DNA of 64,000 nt, from positions 1-64,000 of the forward strand of contig DLHS01000007.1 in NCBI GenBank assembly GCA_002483345.1, in the 5' to 3' direction. The position numbers and the translations under genes are program-made. Source of the stretch: Bacteroidetes bacterium UBA7662. GTDB lineage: Bacteria; Bacteroidota; Bacteroidia; UBA7662. The notes beneath the pieces are model-generated. The model did no database searches. It worked only from the letters and a program-made list of their open reading frames with translations, and was not told where the DNA came from. Below are positions 19,140 to 30,334 of this stretch, in pieces; the stretch's first letter is position 1, and each line of letters starts with the position of its first letter.

Positions 19140-22100
19140 ATGGACAAAATTTACCGAAACAAAAGGCGATTGCCGATATCTCGAAGGATATGGCGGGGCG
19201 CTAGGCTAACTGCAGTTTTACTGGGAATCTCCGTTGGGAGTGCTTTAGCGCAAGTAAGTCTTTATGGCTTGACAACACAAACTGGGCAAACTTACACAAG
19301 CTTAACGGGTGGAACAGCCCTTACAGCAGATGCTAACCTCACAAGCGGTACTTCTGATGACGGCTATGTTCATGTTATCATGCCATTTTCTTTTACTTTG
19401 GATGGTTATTCAACTGACTCAGTAACCTTTTCAACCAACTATTGGATTGCCTTACGTCACCAGGCTCCTACTGCTTCGCAGGGAAGAGCCGCTAGTAATT
19501 TGTTCAGCACAACGTTGCCTAACAGAACACTTGCAGCCTGGTTCAGAGATGGTAATGCGAATTTTGGAGCGATCGGATTAGGGGAGATGCGTCATGGACT
19601 TGATCCCAACGCTACGGGTGTTTATGTGTTTGAGTGGTTCCAGGCAACTGGTGAAACATATAATCCTTCAGCTACTCAGAGAATAACTTTTCAGATTAGG
19701 TTGTTTGGCCCGACGTCCTCCAATCCCGGACGCATCGAGTACTGGTATGGACCAAATACGGGTGCAACCAGTGCAGCTGCATCTATTGGTATTGAGAACG
19801 GTGTAGGCGGAACAGGAAATTACCTGAATGCGCTTACAGGTTCATCTAACTCAACTACAACTTCCACTGAATGGCCTGGTAACGGTTTCGTTTATCGTTT
19901 TGACCCACCTTCACCGATGCTTTATACAGGGTCGCAGGTTCTCTCTATTACTGGCCGAACAATTGGCAGAGCAACAACCAATCAGTCGATTGCTGTTTTA
20001 AATTTACAAACAGCAGGAGCGCTTACACCATTAGATGCAACCAATATTCAAATTAATACTGGTGGCACTAACTTATCTAATATTTCAAACCTGAAAGTAT
20101 ACTACACAGGTTCAAGTACTGCTTTTTCAACTACCACCCAATTCGGTACTACAGTTGCATCCCCATCTGCATTTAATGCAGTTACAGGTACGCAAGTGTT
20201 AGGCCCGGGAAATAACTATTTCTGGGTAACTTATGATGTTTCTGCAACGGCCACCATTGGTGATTCTTTGAAAGCTATCATTCCTGCTGCAACGGTTGCT
20301 GGGGTTGTAAGAACCATAGCAGATAGTGCACTGGCGCTCCCCCGGGGAGTTGCAGCTCCTTTGAGTGGAACAGTAAACGTGGGGAATGGCCAAACACATA
20401 CTACCCTCACATCCTTATTTACAGCTATCAACAATGGTGGTTTGAGTGGCAATCTTATTGTTAATATAACCAGCAACATTACAGAGCCAGGTGCCGCAGG
20501 TCTTAATGAGTGGATTAATGTTGGCGGTGGCCCATTCAAACTTGATATCCGGCCGACAGGCGGAGCGAGAAAGATATCGGGTGATGTAGGAAACTCAGGG
20601 GTAATTGTATTGAGTGGTGCAGACAGAGTAACCATTGATGGTCGTATCGGCGGAACAGGTACCGGTCAACACCTCACCATCGAAAATACAAATACCACCC
20701 TGCTGTCAACAGGTATTTTGTTGGCAGGTCAGGCTGCCGGATCTCCTCTTGGCGGATGTACCAATGTGACCATTCGGAATTGTGTAATTCTTGCCGGTAC
20801 CAATACTTCCTCACCAGGCTCCGGTGCCATCTGGACCCAGGGTACAGGCTTGCCGAATGACAGCCTCGTGATAACAGAAAACATCATCAAACGGGCTTAC
20901 CGAGGTCTTTATATCAGTACCAATACACCAAGCTCACGCGCTACAGGTGTCCGCATTACCAAAAACACCATAGGATCCTCCATAGAATCTGAGCGTATCG
21001 GCTTCAGGGGTATTCACCTCAACCAGGCCAATCAGGCAGTGGTAGAAGACAATTTGATTTTTGATGTAATAGCGCCCACGTCGGCTCAGGGAGTTGCAGG
21101 TATTGAGCTTGGAACCAACGACACAGCCGTATTGGTTCAACGTAACAGTATTCGCAATGTGATGTCCAGTCTTGCCGGTTCAAGCTCCAATGCAGCAACA
21201 GGCATTTTGGTTTCAGCAGGAAACAGCCACCAGTTGATAAACAATGAGATATCAGGTGTGTTCACCAATAATGCAAGTGCCACTACTGCTGTAACCAATG
21301 CTTTTGGTGTGCGTTTTGGGGCGGGTACCGGACACAAGCTGTTCCACAACTCCATCCACATGTTTGGGGAGTACACCAATACCAACAATACCGTTGCAGG
21401 TTCCGCAGGTGTAAGTATCAGTTCTACATCTGTTACATTAGAAATGCGTAATAACTTGATTGTGAATAAAATCACAACCAATGCTACTGGTAACAAAAAC
21501 ATGATGGGAATCTGGATGGCTTCTTCTTATCCGTTGGCCAACCTGGTTTCTGAAAACAATAACATTGTTTTGGGTCCTGGTACGGATACAACCCTCTATA
21601 TCATTGCGAAAGTTGGTACAACCTTTGGTTCCGGAAACTATGCCTCAATGGCTACCTGGAGAACTACAGGCAAGGACTTACTGACTACTCAGCATGAGCC
21701 GGCTTTCGTAGACAACCTGATTTTGTTGCCTAACAGCGTTGCTCTGAATAATGCAGCGGCAGCACTTCCTGCTGTCACAACGGATATCCTTGGAAATGCA
21801 AGAAGCGCTACAACACCTGACCATGGAGCCTACGAGTATACTCCTGCCAACGTTGATGCCAGTGCAATTGGAGTCATTTACCGTACACTTGGCTGTTATA
21901 CGGCCAATGAGCCTATCAGAGCTGTTGTGCGCAACACCGGTTTGTCAGCATTAAATCTTGCCACGAATCCTTTGACAGTAACGATCTATAGAAGTGGAGT
22001 GGTTTCAGATACTATTACGGCTACTGTAAACTCAGGAACCATAGCTGTAGGAGATACCATGCAGGTTCTGGTAGGCGTTCGCAGTATGACAGCCTATGGC

Positions 22101-25100
22101 ACTTATACGCACAATGGTTTCATTGCTATGACTGGAGATGGTATTTCCTTGAATAATACGTTACCTGCTTCAAGCACAACTAACATTGCTCCGGTTGCTA
22201 ATCCTTTTGGTGAGAATTTTGAGTCTGGGACTTTGCTGACAGGTTTGACCAACTGGGTATTCGGTAATCCATGGGTTATCGGTGCAAATAACCATGGTAA
22301 TCCCGGAAATGGCTTGTACTTCAATCTGTACGATTCGCCTGCATATTTGACCCCCACGTTCACATTGCCAAAAATCTATGGCATTACAGCTACTACAAAC
22401 TTCAGTTTCTCTTACCGGTTGATGAATTATACATCATATCCGCAGGATTCTATTGTGATAACTTCGGGAGACAGTATTGTGTTCGAACTTTCGACCGATT
22501 GTGGAGTTACTTTTACCCGCCTGCACAAAATCGACAGCAATACACATGTGCCTTCCAGAAACTGGTCTAACATCAGTGTTCCGATCGGACAGTATGCCGG
22601 GCAGGAAGTAACCATCCGGGTACGCGGTCAATGGGCAGTTGGTGATTATTATTTGGATCTTGACAATATTGTAATCTCTGAGCCATTGCGCCCGTTCGCT
22701 CTGTTGGGGCCAGCTTCCAATACTACCATTAATACAGGTGGTTATGCATCTTCAAGCATCAGTGCCGGCTGGAATGCGGCACAAACCGGGCCGGTAGTTT
22801 ACAGATGGCAGCTGGATACCATTTCTGGTGATTTCAGCAACCCTTATTTGAACTTACTGTCAAACAGCAACGGTGCCGATACTTCTATCACACTCACCTT
22901 GGGAGCCATCAATGATTTCCTGGATTCCCGTGGTATTGCTGTAGGAGGTACACTTGCTGCCAAATGGCGTGTAACTGCAGCTTATGGTGCACAACTGGGT
23001 ATTTCTACCAACGTTAACAACCTGACGCTGGTAAGGGGTGCTATTACACCGAATTGTCCTATCACAATAGCTCCGGTAACCATTGGAGATACCGTATGTG
23101 GTGTCGGTGCAACGGCTACCTTGGGTGCTACCTCTGTAGGTCCTTATGATGTAGTATGGTACGATGGTACCGTTATCAGAAGTGCAGGAAATACTATTGA
23201 GGTGCCAAACATTACTGTTCCTACAGCCGTCAACGCTGGATTTGCAGGAAGAGCCAATGACTCTATCTTCAACATCGGACGTACCCCACCCGGTACAGGT
23301 ACATTCCCTACGGGTATGTTTAGCAATGGTATGTATTACAGAGCTTTGAGTAACATCAGGATTGATTCAATCACACTCTTCTCCAATGGAGCATTAAGTG
23401 GTGTGATGCAATTCTGGAATGCTAATCCAGTTCTTGACCCAACAGCTGTAATTCTTCAGGAGGCTCCGTTCGCGGTAGCTGGTGCTGGTGTAAGTGTTGT
23501 GCCTATGCAGGCTTTCCTGACAACAGGTTCATACTATGTAAGAGCTGTCAGAAGAGCCGGAACCGGTGTATTGTTCAGAACTGTAGGAGGATCAACATAT
23601 CCGTATGTTGTTAATGGCAGATTGTCGATTGACTCGGCTCACGTGGCCGGTACAAACGGAACATCTGCGAACTACTATTATTTCTACAATCTCAGCGTTT
23701 CAGACATTTGCTTAGGACCAACAGCTCCTGCCAATGCTACCATTGAAATAGCCGCTCCTGGTGAACTGCCATATGCAGCTTCTTTGGAGGCCGGTATTCC
23801 ATGTAACTTCATCATTGATGGAGGATGGCAGAGTGGTACAGCAGCGGGATTGAGTGGTACAGGTTTTACTATTCCTACCCCTGCGTCTGGTACAGGCATT
23901 GCTGCAGCCAAAACAGCAGGCCGATTGATCAGCCCATCAATTCCGTTTGGAGATGTGACAGCAACAGCTGTGACCAGCCTTACTTTTGACGCTTTCTACA
24001 ATGGTACCGCAGGCTCTAAAGCCTATGTGGAAGTATCGACCGATGGAGGTCAGACCTTTACCAAAATTGACTCTATGGCAGCCGGTGCTGCCTGGCAGGC
24101 TAAAACAGTAAGTCTGAATGGATACGCCCTTACTCCCATGCTGCATGTGGTGTTCAACCATGCAATCAATGGTGGTGCCGGAAGTGGATTTGCAGTTGAT
24201 AACATTCAGATAAACAGCGTATGTAATGGTGCTGAGGCAGTAGTGAAGATTCGGACCGATATTTATGGAACAGAGTTGAGCTGGACTATCACAGATAGCA
24301 TCACCGGCAATCTGATTGCAAAAGGTGGACCATATCCTGATATCAATCCTTACGACTCTACGGCAGCCACCCATGTTCACAACCTCTGTCTGCCTTCAAA
24401 TGCTGTGCTGAAGTTCAGAATCGAAGACAGTTATGGTGATGGTTTGTGGGATGGAACAAGATCGGGTACTTATGACCTGAGTCTTCTTTGCCCTGCCGGC
24501 TTGGTTAGCCTTTTCTCTGGCGCCGACTCACTGCCTTACGGCAACACTGCTAACCCGCCACAGTACGATACTGCCTTCGTAAGAACTGCTTGTTTTGTTC
24601 CTGATACGATGTCGGTATTTAACTTGCTGACTCCTGCAAACAGCAGTGCCGTAACGCTGGCAGGTGCTCCTACCCAGACCGTTGACTTTACCTGGCAGGC
24701 ATCTACCCGTTCGGTAGGTACTGAGCCTGTAACGTATACCTGGACATTGGAAACTGCTACCGGTAACCCTGTTGCCATCACATCGCGCAGCGGCTTGACC
24801 AGTCCTAACGTAAGCCTTACCTATCTCACGCTGGCAGATACATTGGCCGCCCGTGGTTTGCTGGTAGGAGGAACGTTTAACGGTCGTTGGAAAGTAGTGG
24901 CCAACAGTGGTGCATTGAGCAAAGACGCCGTTGCCAAATTCAACATCAGTATCACACGTGGTGTGATTACCTCGGTGGATGAAAATGAGCTGGGTCGCTC
25001 GATGAATCTTTATCCTAACCCAACCAGCAAAGTGGCTACCCTTGCCTACAACTTCAACAGCAATGTTGATTTGAAAGTAGTCGTAGTAAATGCGATTGGG

Positions 25101-25244
25101 CAGGAAGTACTCACGCTTAACGAAAACGGCGCAAGCCGCGGAGAACTTTCGCTTGATGTTGCCAGCCTTCAGGAAGGTCTGTACTTTGTACGGATTACTG
25201 ACGGTGTTCAAACAGCAGTGAAACGCCTCATGATTCAGCGTTAA
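19140..25244 (+). CDS. Giant T9SS type A secreted multidomain protein (2034 aa)
   Basis: Signal peptide with Arg-rich front, cleaved after SALA (residue 37). Approximate layout: a beta-sandwich N-terminal region (40-250); a BNR-associated N-terminal domain (260-405: RATTNQSIAVLNLQ, LKVYYTGSS, NYFWVTYDVSATA); a right-handed beta-helix-like region with repeated N-x-I/V turns (500-790); a MAM/jellyroll-like domain (1020-1180, ending DYYLDLDNIVIS); further jellyroll and Ig-like modules; and the type A sorting domain (about 1956-2034) with LYPNPTSKVATL, GQEVL and EGLYFVRITDG. It is probably surface-exposed or released; an adhesin or a polymer-binding role is possible, but no catalytic residues are evident. 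Ends at a strong terminator. Confidence 0.9.
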   Translation: MDKIYRNKRRLPISRRIWRGARLTAVLLGISVGSALAQVSLYGLTTQTGQTYTSLTGGTALTADANLTSGTSDDGYVHVIMPFSFTLDGYSTDSVTFSTNYWIALRHQAPTASQGRAASNLFSTTLPNRTLAAWFRDGNANFGAIGLGEMRHGLDPNATGVYVFEWFQATGETYNPSATQRITFQIRLFGPTSSNPGRIEYWYGPNTGATSAAASIGIENGVGGTGNYLNALTGSSNSTTTSTEWPGNGFVYRFDPPSPMLYTGSQVLSITGRTIGRATTNQSIAVLNLQTAGALTPLDATNIQINTGGTNLSNISNLKVYYTGSSTAFSTTTQFGTTVASPSAFNAVTGTQVLGPGNNYFWVTYDVSATATIGDSLKAIIPAATVAGVVRTIADSALALPRGVAAPLSGTVNVGNGQTHTTLTSLFTAINNGGLSGNLIVNITSNITEPGAAGLNEWINVGGGPFKLDIRPTGGARKISGDVGNSGVIVLSGADRVTIDGRIGGTGTGQHLTIENTNTTLLSTGILLAGQAAGSPLGGCTNVTIRNCVILAGTNTSSPGSGAIWTQGTGLPNDSLVITENIIKRAYRGLYISTNTPSSRATGVRITKNTIGSSIESERIGFRGIHLNQANQAVVEDNLIFDVIAPTSAQGVAGIELGTNDTAVLVQRNSIRNVMSSLAGSSSNAATGILVSAGNSHQLINNEISGVFTNNASATTAVTNAFGVRFGAGTGHKLFHNSIHMFGEYTNTNNTVAGSAGVSISSTSVTLEMRNNLIVNKITTNATGNKNMMGIWMASSYPLANLVSENNNIVLGPGTDTTLYIIAKVGTTFGSGNYASMATWRTTGKDLLTTQHEPAFVDNLILLPNSVALNNAAAALPAVTTDILGNARSATTPDHGAYEYTPANVDASAIGVIYRTLGCYTANEPIRAVVRNTGLSALNLATNPLTVTIYRSGVVSDTITATVNSGTIAVGDTMQVLVGVRSMTAYGTYTHNGFIAMTGDGISLNNTLPASSTTNIAPVANPFGENFESGTLLTGLTNWVFGNPWVIGANNHGNPGNGLYFNLYDSPAYLTPTFTLPKIYGITATTNFSFSYRLMNYTSYPQDSIVITSGDSIVFELSTDCGVTFTRLHKIDSNTHVPSRNWSNISVPIGQYAGQEVTIRVRGQWAVGDYYLDLDNIVISEPLRPFALLGPASNTTINTGGYASSSISAGWNAAQTGPVVYRWQLDTISGDFSNPYLNLLSNSNGADTSITLTLGAINDFLDSRGIAVGGTLAAKWRVTAAYGAQLGISTNVNNLTLVRGAITPNCPITIAPVTIGDTVCGVGATATLGATSVGPYDVVWYDGTVIRSAGNTIEVPNITVPTAVNAGFAGRANDSIFNIGRTPPGTGTFPTGMFSNGMYYRALSNIRIDSITLFSNGALSGVMQFWNANPVLDPTAVILQEAPFAVAGAGVSVVPMQAFLTTGSYYVRAVRRAGTGVLFRTVGGSTYPYVVNGRLSIDSAHVAGTNGTSANYYYFYNLSVSDICLGPTAPANATIEIAAPGELPYAASLEAGIPCNFIIDGGWQSGTAAGLSGTGFTIPTPASGTGIAAAKTAGRLISPSIPFGDVTATAVTSLTFDAFYNGTAGSKAYVEVSTDGGQTFTKIDSMAAGAAWQAKTVSLNGYALTPMLHVVFNHAINGGAGSGFAVDNIQINSVCNGAEAVVKIRTDIYGTELSWTITDSITGNLIAKGGPYPDINPYDSTAATHVHNLCLPSNAVLKFRIEDSYGDGLWDGTRSGTYDLSLLCPAGLVSLFSGADSLPYGNTANPPQYDTAFVRTACFVPDTMSVFNLLTPANSSAVTLAGAPTQTVDFTWQASTRSVGTEPVTYTWTLETATGNPVAITSRSGLTSPNVSLTYLTLADTLAARGLLVGGTFNGRWKVVANSGALSKDAVAKFNISITRGVITSVDENELGRSMNLYPNPTSKVATLAYNFNSNVDLKVVVVNAIGQEVLTLNENGASRGELSLDVASLQEGLYFVRITDGVQTAVKRLMIQR

Positions 25245-25266
25245 GGGTTGACATGATTTAATCCAG

Positions 25267-25297
25267 AGCCCCCACGTGCAAACGTGGGGGCTTTTTT
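25267..25297 (+). terminator. Rho-independent terminator of the giant T9SS gene
   Basis: Perfect 10-base stem AGCCCCCACG / CGTGGGGGCT with a 6-base loop and a run of six T. One of the strongest terminators in the window. Confidence 0.92.
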
Positions 25298-25312
25298 GTT
25301 TAACTTTTACCT

Positions 25313-25690
25313 ATGAAAAAGCTGCTTCAACTCGAATATCTCGGACAGTGGTTTGCCGCCTATGCGCTTACCCTTTGGTTTGGCTTTCCTGCCTGGTGGT
25401 TTTGGGCCTGGCTGCTGGTGCCAGATGTGAGTATGATTGGTTACCTGATCAACCGGCGGGTGGGTGCCTGGAGCTATAACCTGGCCCATCATCACCTGAC
25501 TGCTTTTGCATGTGTTGCAATAGGTTTATCGTTGGGCACATCTTCCTATCTGCTGTTTACGGGTTTGTTGTTGTGGGGACATAGTGGTATGGATCGGTTG
25601 TTTGGGTATGGCCTTAAGTACGAGCAGGGGTTCAAGTTTACGCATCTCGGCAAAATAGGCCCAGAGAAGGGTCCGGCAGAATTGCTCTGA
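25313..25690 (+). CDS. DUF4260 family membrane protein
   Basis: A 125-residue protein with three to four hydrophobic helices (about 10-40, 58-85). The family-typical segments are FWAWLLVPDVSMIGYLINRRVGAWSYNLAHHH and the C-terminal GHSGMDRLFGYGLKY followed by FKFTHLGKIG. No function is established for DUF4260. It sits alone between the giant-gene terminator and the cobalamin riboswitch, so it is probably its own transcription unit. Confidence 0.85.
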   Translation: MKKLLQLEYLGQWFAAYALTLWFGFPAWWFWAWLLVPDVSMIGYLINRRVGAWSYNLAHHHLTAFACVAIGLSLGTSSYLLFTGLLLWGHSGMDRLFGYGLKYEQGFKFTHLGKIGPEKGPAELL

Positions 25691-25709
25691 AACGTGTGAA
25701 ATTGTTTTA

Positions 25710-25717
25710 TATATTTG
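25710..25717 (+). promoter_or_regulatory. -7 element ahead of the cobalamin riboswitch
   Basis: TATATTTG matches TAnnTTTG and lies 10-15 bases before the first riboswitch stem, the right distance for transcription to begin at the riboswitch. Confidence 0.65.
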
Positions 25718-25723
25718 CCCTGT

Positions 25724-25885
25724 ACTTTGGTTCCCGGCCTCAACAATCGGGATGAAAAGGGAATCCGGTGAAATTCCGGGACAGTACCCGCTGCTGTAAA
25801 CCCCATTGAACCTCAAATCGGCATGCCACTTCTGTAAAGAGGGAAGGTGATTTGAAGGGGGGTGAGTCAGAAGACCTGCCAACGT
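25724..25885 (+). promoter_or_regulatory. Cobalamin (AdoCbl-type) riboswitch
   Basis: The core of the class is readable: GGGAATCCGGTGAAATTCCGG (25760-25780) forms the conserved P3/P4 hairpin region, followed by GACAGTACCCGCTGCTGTAA, the J6/3-like GCCACTTCTGTAAAGAGGGAAGGTG block, and the B12 box AGTCAGAAGACCTGCC at 25865-25880. It lies upstream of a BtuB-like receptor gene. Vitamin B12 binding is expected to shut off the downstream operon. Confidence 0.95.
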
Positions 25886-25930
25886 ACACCAAAGAAAGGC
25901 TTTCGGGAATAAAAGCCGCTTCGGGATTGG

Positions 25931-25955
25931 GATACAGTCCGCTGTATCTTCTTTT
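25931..25955 (+). terminator. Candidate expression platform of the riboswitch
   Basis: Perfect 7-base hairpin GATACAG-TCCG-CTGTATC followed by TTCTTTT, located between the B12 box and the receptor ATG at 25987. It could be the regulated intrinsic terminator; a translational mechanism is not excluded. Confidence 0.5.
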
Positions 25956-25986
25956 CGTAGCTACCCCTGAAGCCTGCCCGTATACG

Positions 25987-27875
25987 ATGAAACGGACAGG
26001 ATTTTTTGTTTTAGCCCTCTGGGGGTGTTTCGGACTGGCAAAAGCCCAGCATGCCGATACGCTTCAGCTTCTTCCGGTGGAGGTTGAGGCCAGCCGTGCC
26101 ACATTTCATACAGGCTACCGGACACTGATGCCCGACAGCTTGCTTGTCAGGCAACTGCCCGGGGCAAATCTCTCTGATTTGCTGGAAAGACAAGGTTCGC
26201 TTACGTTACGGACCTATGGCATGGGCAGCCTGAGTACTTCTGCTGCCCGCGGTGCCGGTTCGGCTCACACAGCTGTGCTTTGGGATGGATTTTCCTTGCT
26301 GAGCCCTATGAATGGCCTGAGTGATCTGGCCCTGTTACCACTCTTTTTTGTTGACGACAGCCGGGTGCAGCAAGGTGCTTCTGTGGCCATGTTCGGATCC
26401 GGTGCCATGGGAAGTGCCATCCAGCTGGGGCAATCGGTTCCACAGCAGTCTAAAGTAAGCCTCTTTTATGAAGGCGGGAGTTTCGGACAGCATACTGCAG
26501 GTGCACAGCTTAGCCGTAAGTGGCGACAGACGCATCATGACATCCGTTTTTTCCACAAGCAGGCGCGCAATAATTTTCCCTACTCCAATACCGCACGTTT
26601 TGGTGCACCCACCGAAAAACTGTCCAATGCCTCCCTGGATGCCCGGGGACTGATATATCAGTTTGGCTGGCGGATCAACAGAAAAGATTCTCTTTCCGTG
26701 AAGGGGTGGTATCAGCAATACAGCCGGCAAATTCCCCCTGCCATGACAGCAGCACAGTCGGTGTCGGTGCAGGATGATCAGGCGCTTCGTGCCCAATGGC
26801 GATGGCTGCATACAGAAGGAAAAGCCGAATGGGAGTTCAGGCAGTTGTGGTTGCTGGAGTCGAATGTTTTCGAAGACAGCCTGGCAGATTTGTTCGAAGA
26901 CCACCGTTTTGTGGGCATGATCAGTGAAGCAGCAGTCAAACGACCTCTCACAGAACACTGGCAAGCTCAGCTTGTAGTCAATCATACTCATTATCAGGCA
27001 TTTTCACCCGCTTTCGATACCCTTCAACCTCCCAAACAAAACCGTTTCGCCTTTTGGCTGGCAGCCCGTTATGCCGGTACGCGGTGGCGGTTGCAACTGC
27101 TGGCGCGTCAGGAGGTTTTTGCCGGGCAACTGGTACCCTTTACACCCGGCATAGGGTCAGAGTATCAATTGACGGCCCAATCGTTGCTCTATATGAACGC
27201 AAGCCGTTTGTTCCGCTTACCGACGCTGAATGATTTGCATTGGCAGCCGGGGGGTAATCCGGATCTGAGGCCAGAGCTGGGTATATCAGCAGAGGCGGGT
27301 ATCCGGCAGATTTTTGTGGTGGCAGGTAAAAGGCAGGAAGTAAGCATGGGCTATTTCAGGCAACGGATCAACGACTGGATTATCTGGTTGCCAGGTACTG
27401 CCGGTTACTGGGTACCTGAAAATTTGCTGTCGGTAGCCTCCCAGGGCCTGGAGTTCAATGCAAAGTTGCAATATGCGCTCAGAGGCCATCGTTTCCGACT
27501 CCATGCAGACTATGCCTGGGTAAAGTCTGTTCATAAGGAAGTAGGTCCGGGACAGGAAAACAGACTCAACAAGCAGCTTATTTATGTGCCGGAGCATCAA
27601 TTGCGGGCGCAGTTATGGTATGAGTACGGCCCTTTTTATGCAGGGGTTCTCTACAATTTTACCGGACAGCGTTTTGTAACCAGTGACCACAGCAGCCAGT
27701 TGGATCCTTACCAGCTGAATCACCTGCAGACTGGCGTTAGCCGGAATATCCGGAAAGCTGATATCCGCCTGGGCTTGCAGGTCAACAACCTCTTTAACAC
27801 CCGATACCAGGCCGTGCAATGGCGACCTATGCCGGGACGATATTATTTACTCAACTTAACCATAACCTTTTTATC

Positions 27876-27879
<4 letters not shown>
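25987..27879 (+). CDS. btuB: TonB-dependent cobalamin receptor (BtuB-like)
   Basis: Outer-membrane receptor of 630 residues with signal peptide (MKRTGFFVLALWGCFGLAKAQ). The plug follows: LLPVEVEASRATF, LPGANLSDLLERQGSLTLR, TAVLWDGFSLLSPMNGLSDLALLP, then a barrel ending in GRYYLLNLTITFLS with the terminal aromatic pattern. It lacks the N-terminal carboxypeptidase-like domain of SusC-type receptors, as expected for BtuB-like ones. The substrate call rests on the cobalamin riboswitch directly upstream and the BtuG-like lipoprotein downstream. The earlier in-frame ATG at 25852 is inside the riboswitch and rejected. Overlaps the next gene by four bases. Confidence 0.92.
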
Positions 27880-29077
<1,198 letters not shown>

Positions 29078-29083
29078 GCCCAC

Positions 29084-29110
29084 AAAGGCGCTCGCAAGAG
29101 CGCCTTTTTT
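29084..29110 (+). terminator. Terminator of the cobalamin operon
   Basis: Perfect 10-base stem AAAGGCGCTC / GAGCGCCTTT with a GCAA loop, ending in six T. It follows the DUF5522 stop by 6 bases. Confidence 0.92.
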
Positions 29111-29216
29111 GTTGGGTGGAGGCTTCCTCTTCGGGGTATTTGCTTGGGGTTTGTGAGGGATGTGGGGTCGGTTTAAACCGCCCCCTATGGCGGGCTGACT
29201 TCCTCAACTAAATTTC

Positions 29217-29224
29217 TACCTTTG
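29217..29224 (+). promoter_or_regulatory. -7 element of trhO
   Basis: TACCTTTG matches TAnnTTTG, 36 bases before the ATG. The palindrome CGGTTTAAACCG at 29169-29180, about 36 bases farther upstream, may be a regulator site, but I cannot assign one. Confidence 0.55.
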
Positions 29225-29260
29225 TGTCCGGTTTAAGCGTGCAACTTAACACCCAAACGT

Positions 29261-30295
29261 ATGGTCATTCAGAACAAAGTAAACCGCAACGAATTGCGGG
29301 CCCGGCTGATGCAGGAGGATTTCCGGCGCATCACCATTTCCTTTTACCGTTATGTCATCCTGGAAGATGCTGCCCGTACCCGGGATGAGCTGTATGTCGC
29401 CTGGTCGGCTTTAGGCTGTTTCGGGCGCATTTATGTGGCCCGGGAGGGCATCAATGCCCAGATGAACGTACCGGAGCACCACTATGAGGCCTTCCTTGCC
29501 GATCTCAACAGCCGTTCCTGGCTGGCAGGTGTGCCTATTAAGCAGGCGGTGGAAGACGATGGCAAATCCTTCTACAAGCTGGCCATCAAAACCCGCGAAA
29601 AAATTGTAGCTGATGGCCTCGACGACCATGCTTTCGATGTGACCAATGTAGGTACCCATCTTACAGCGGCACAGTTTAACGCAGCGATGGAAGATCCTGA
29701 TACCATTGTGGTCGATATGCGCAACCACTATGAAAGCGAAGTAGGCCACTTCCGAAATGCCATTACCCCGGATGTAGACACTTTCCGGGAAGAGTTGCCG
29801 CTGGTGGCGGATATGCTGCAGGATAAAAAGGACAAAAAACTACTGCTGTACTGCACCGGAGGTATCCGTTGCGAAAAGGCCAGTGCATATTTTAAGCATG
29901 AGGGGTTTCAGGATGTAAACCAGTTGTATGGCGGAATCATTGAATATGCCCGCCAGGTAAAACAGCAGGGCCTCGAAAGCAAATTTGTGGGCAAAAACTT
30001 CGTATTCGACGAACGCCTGGGCGAACGCATCAGTGCCGAAATCATCAGCCATTGCCATCAGTGCGGTGAACTGAGCGACCACCACACCAACTGCCGCAAC
30101 AGCGAATGCCACCTGCTCTTCATACAATGTGAAAAGTGCAGCGAAAAATTCCAGGGCTGCTGCTCAGCGGCCTGTAAGGAAGTCATCAACCTACCGGAAG
30201 CAGAACAGCGCGCCCGCAGAAAGGAACTGGCTAAACCTAAAGCAGCTGATTTTAAGAAGGGCCGGTGGAATGTTCGTGCCGCGGCTGGGGAATGA
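29261..30295 (+). CDS. trhO: tRNA uridine(34) hydroxylase TrhO (rhodanese-like, YceA family)
   Basis: Oxygen-dependent enzyme making 5-hydroxyuridine at tRNA position 34. The 344-residue protein has the N-terminal acylphosphatase-like domain (about 20-110, with REGINAQM), the rhodanese domain (about 140-235) carrying LLYCTGGIRCEKAS with the active cysteine, and a C-terminal Cys/His-rich segment (HCHQCGELSDHHTNCRN, IQCEKCSEKFQGCCS) that fits the zinc-ribbon tail of the longer family members. It stands alone between a promoter and a convergent gene. Confidence 0.93.
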   Translation: MVIQNKVNRNELRARLMQEDFRRITISFYRYVILEDAARTRDELYVAWSALGCFGRIYVAREGINAQMNVPEHHYEAFLADLNSRSWLAGVPIKQAVEDDGKSFYKLAIKTREKIVADGLDDHAFDVTNVGTHLTAAQFNAAMEDPDTIVVDMRNHYESEVGHFRNAITPDVDTFREELPLVADMLQDKKDKKLLLYCTGGIRCEKASAYFKHEGFQDVNQLYGGIIEYARQVKQQGLESKFVGKNFVFDERLGERISAEIISHCHQCGELSDHHTNCRNSECHLLFIQCEKCSEKFQGCCSAACKEVINLPEAEQRARRKELAKPKAADFKKGRWNVRAAAGE

Positions 30296-30334
30296 GGGAA
30301 GCGACTGCCGGCATTTTCTGAAAACGAAAATTTC

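Noticed and set aside
25852..25986. 45-residue N-terminal extension of the BtuB-like receptor
   Set aside because: This stretch is the cobalamin riboswitch and its expression platform; the signal peptide starts at 25987.
29169..29193. CGGTTTAAACCG palindrome and CCGCC/GGCGG stem upstream of trhO
   Set aside because: Possible operator, but short, with no known regulator match; noted under the promoter rather than claimed as a feature.
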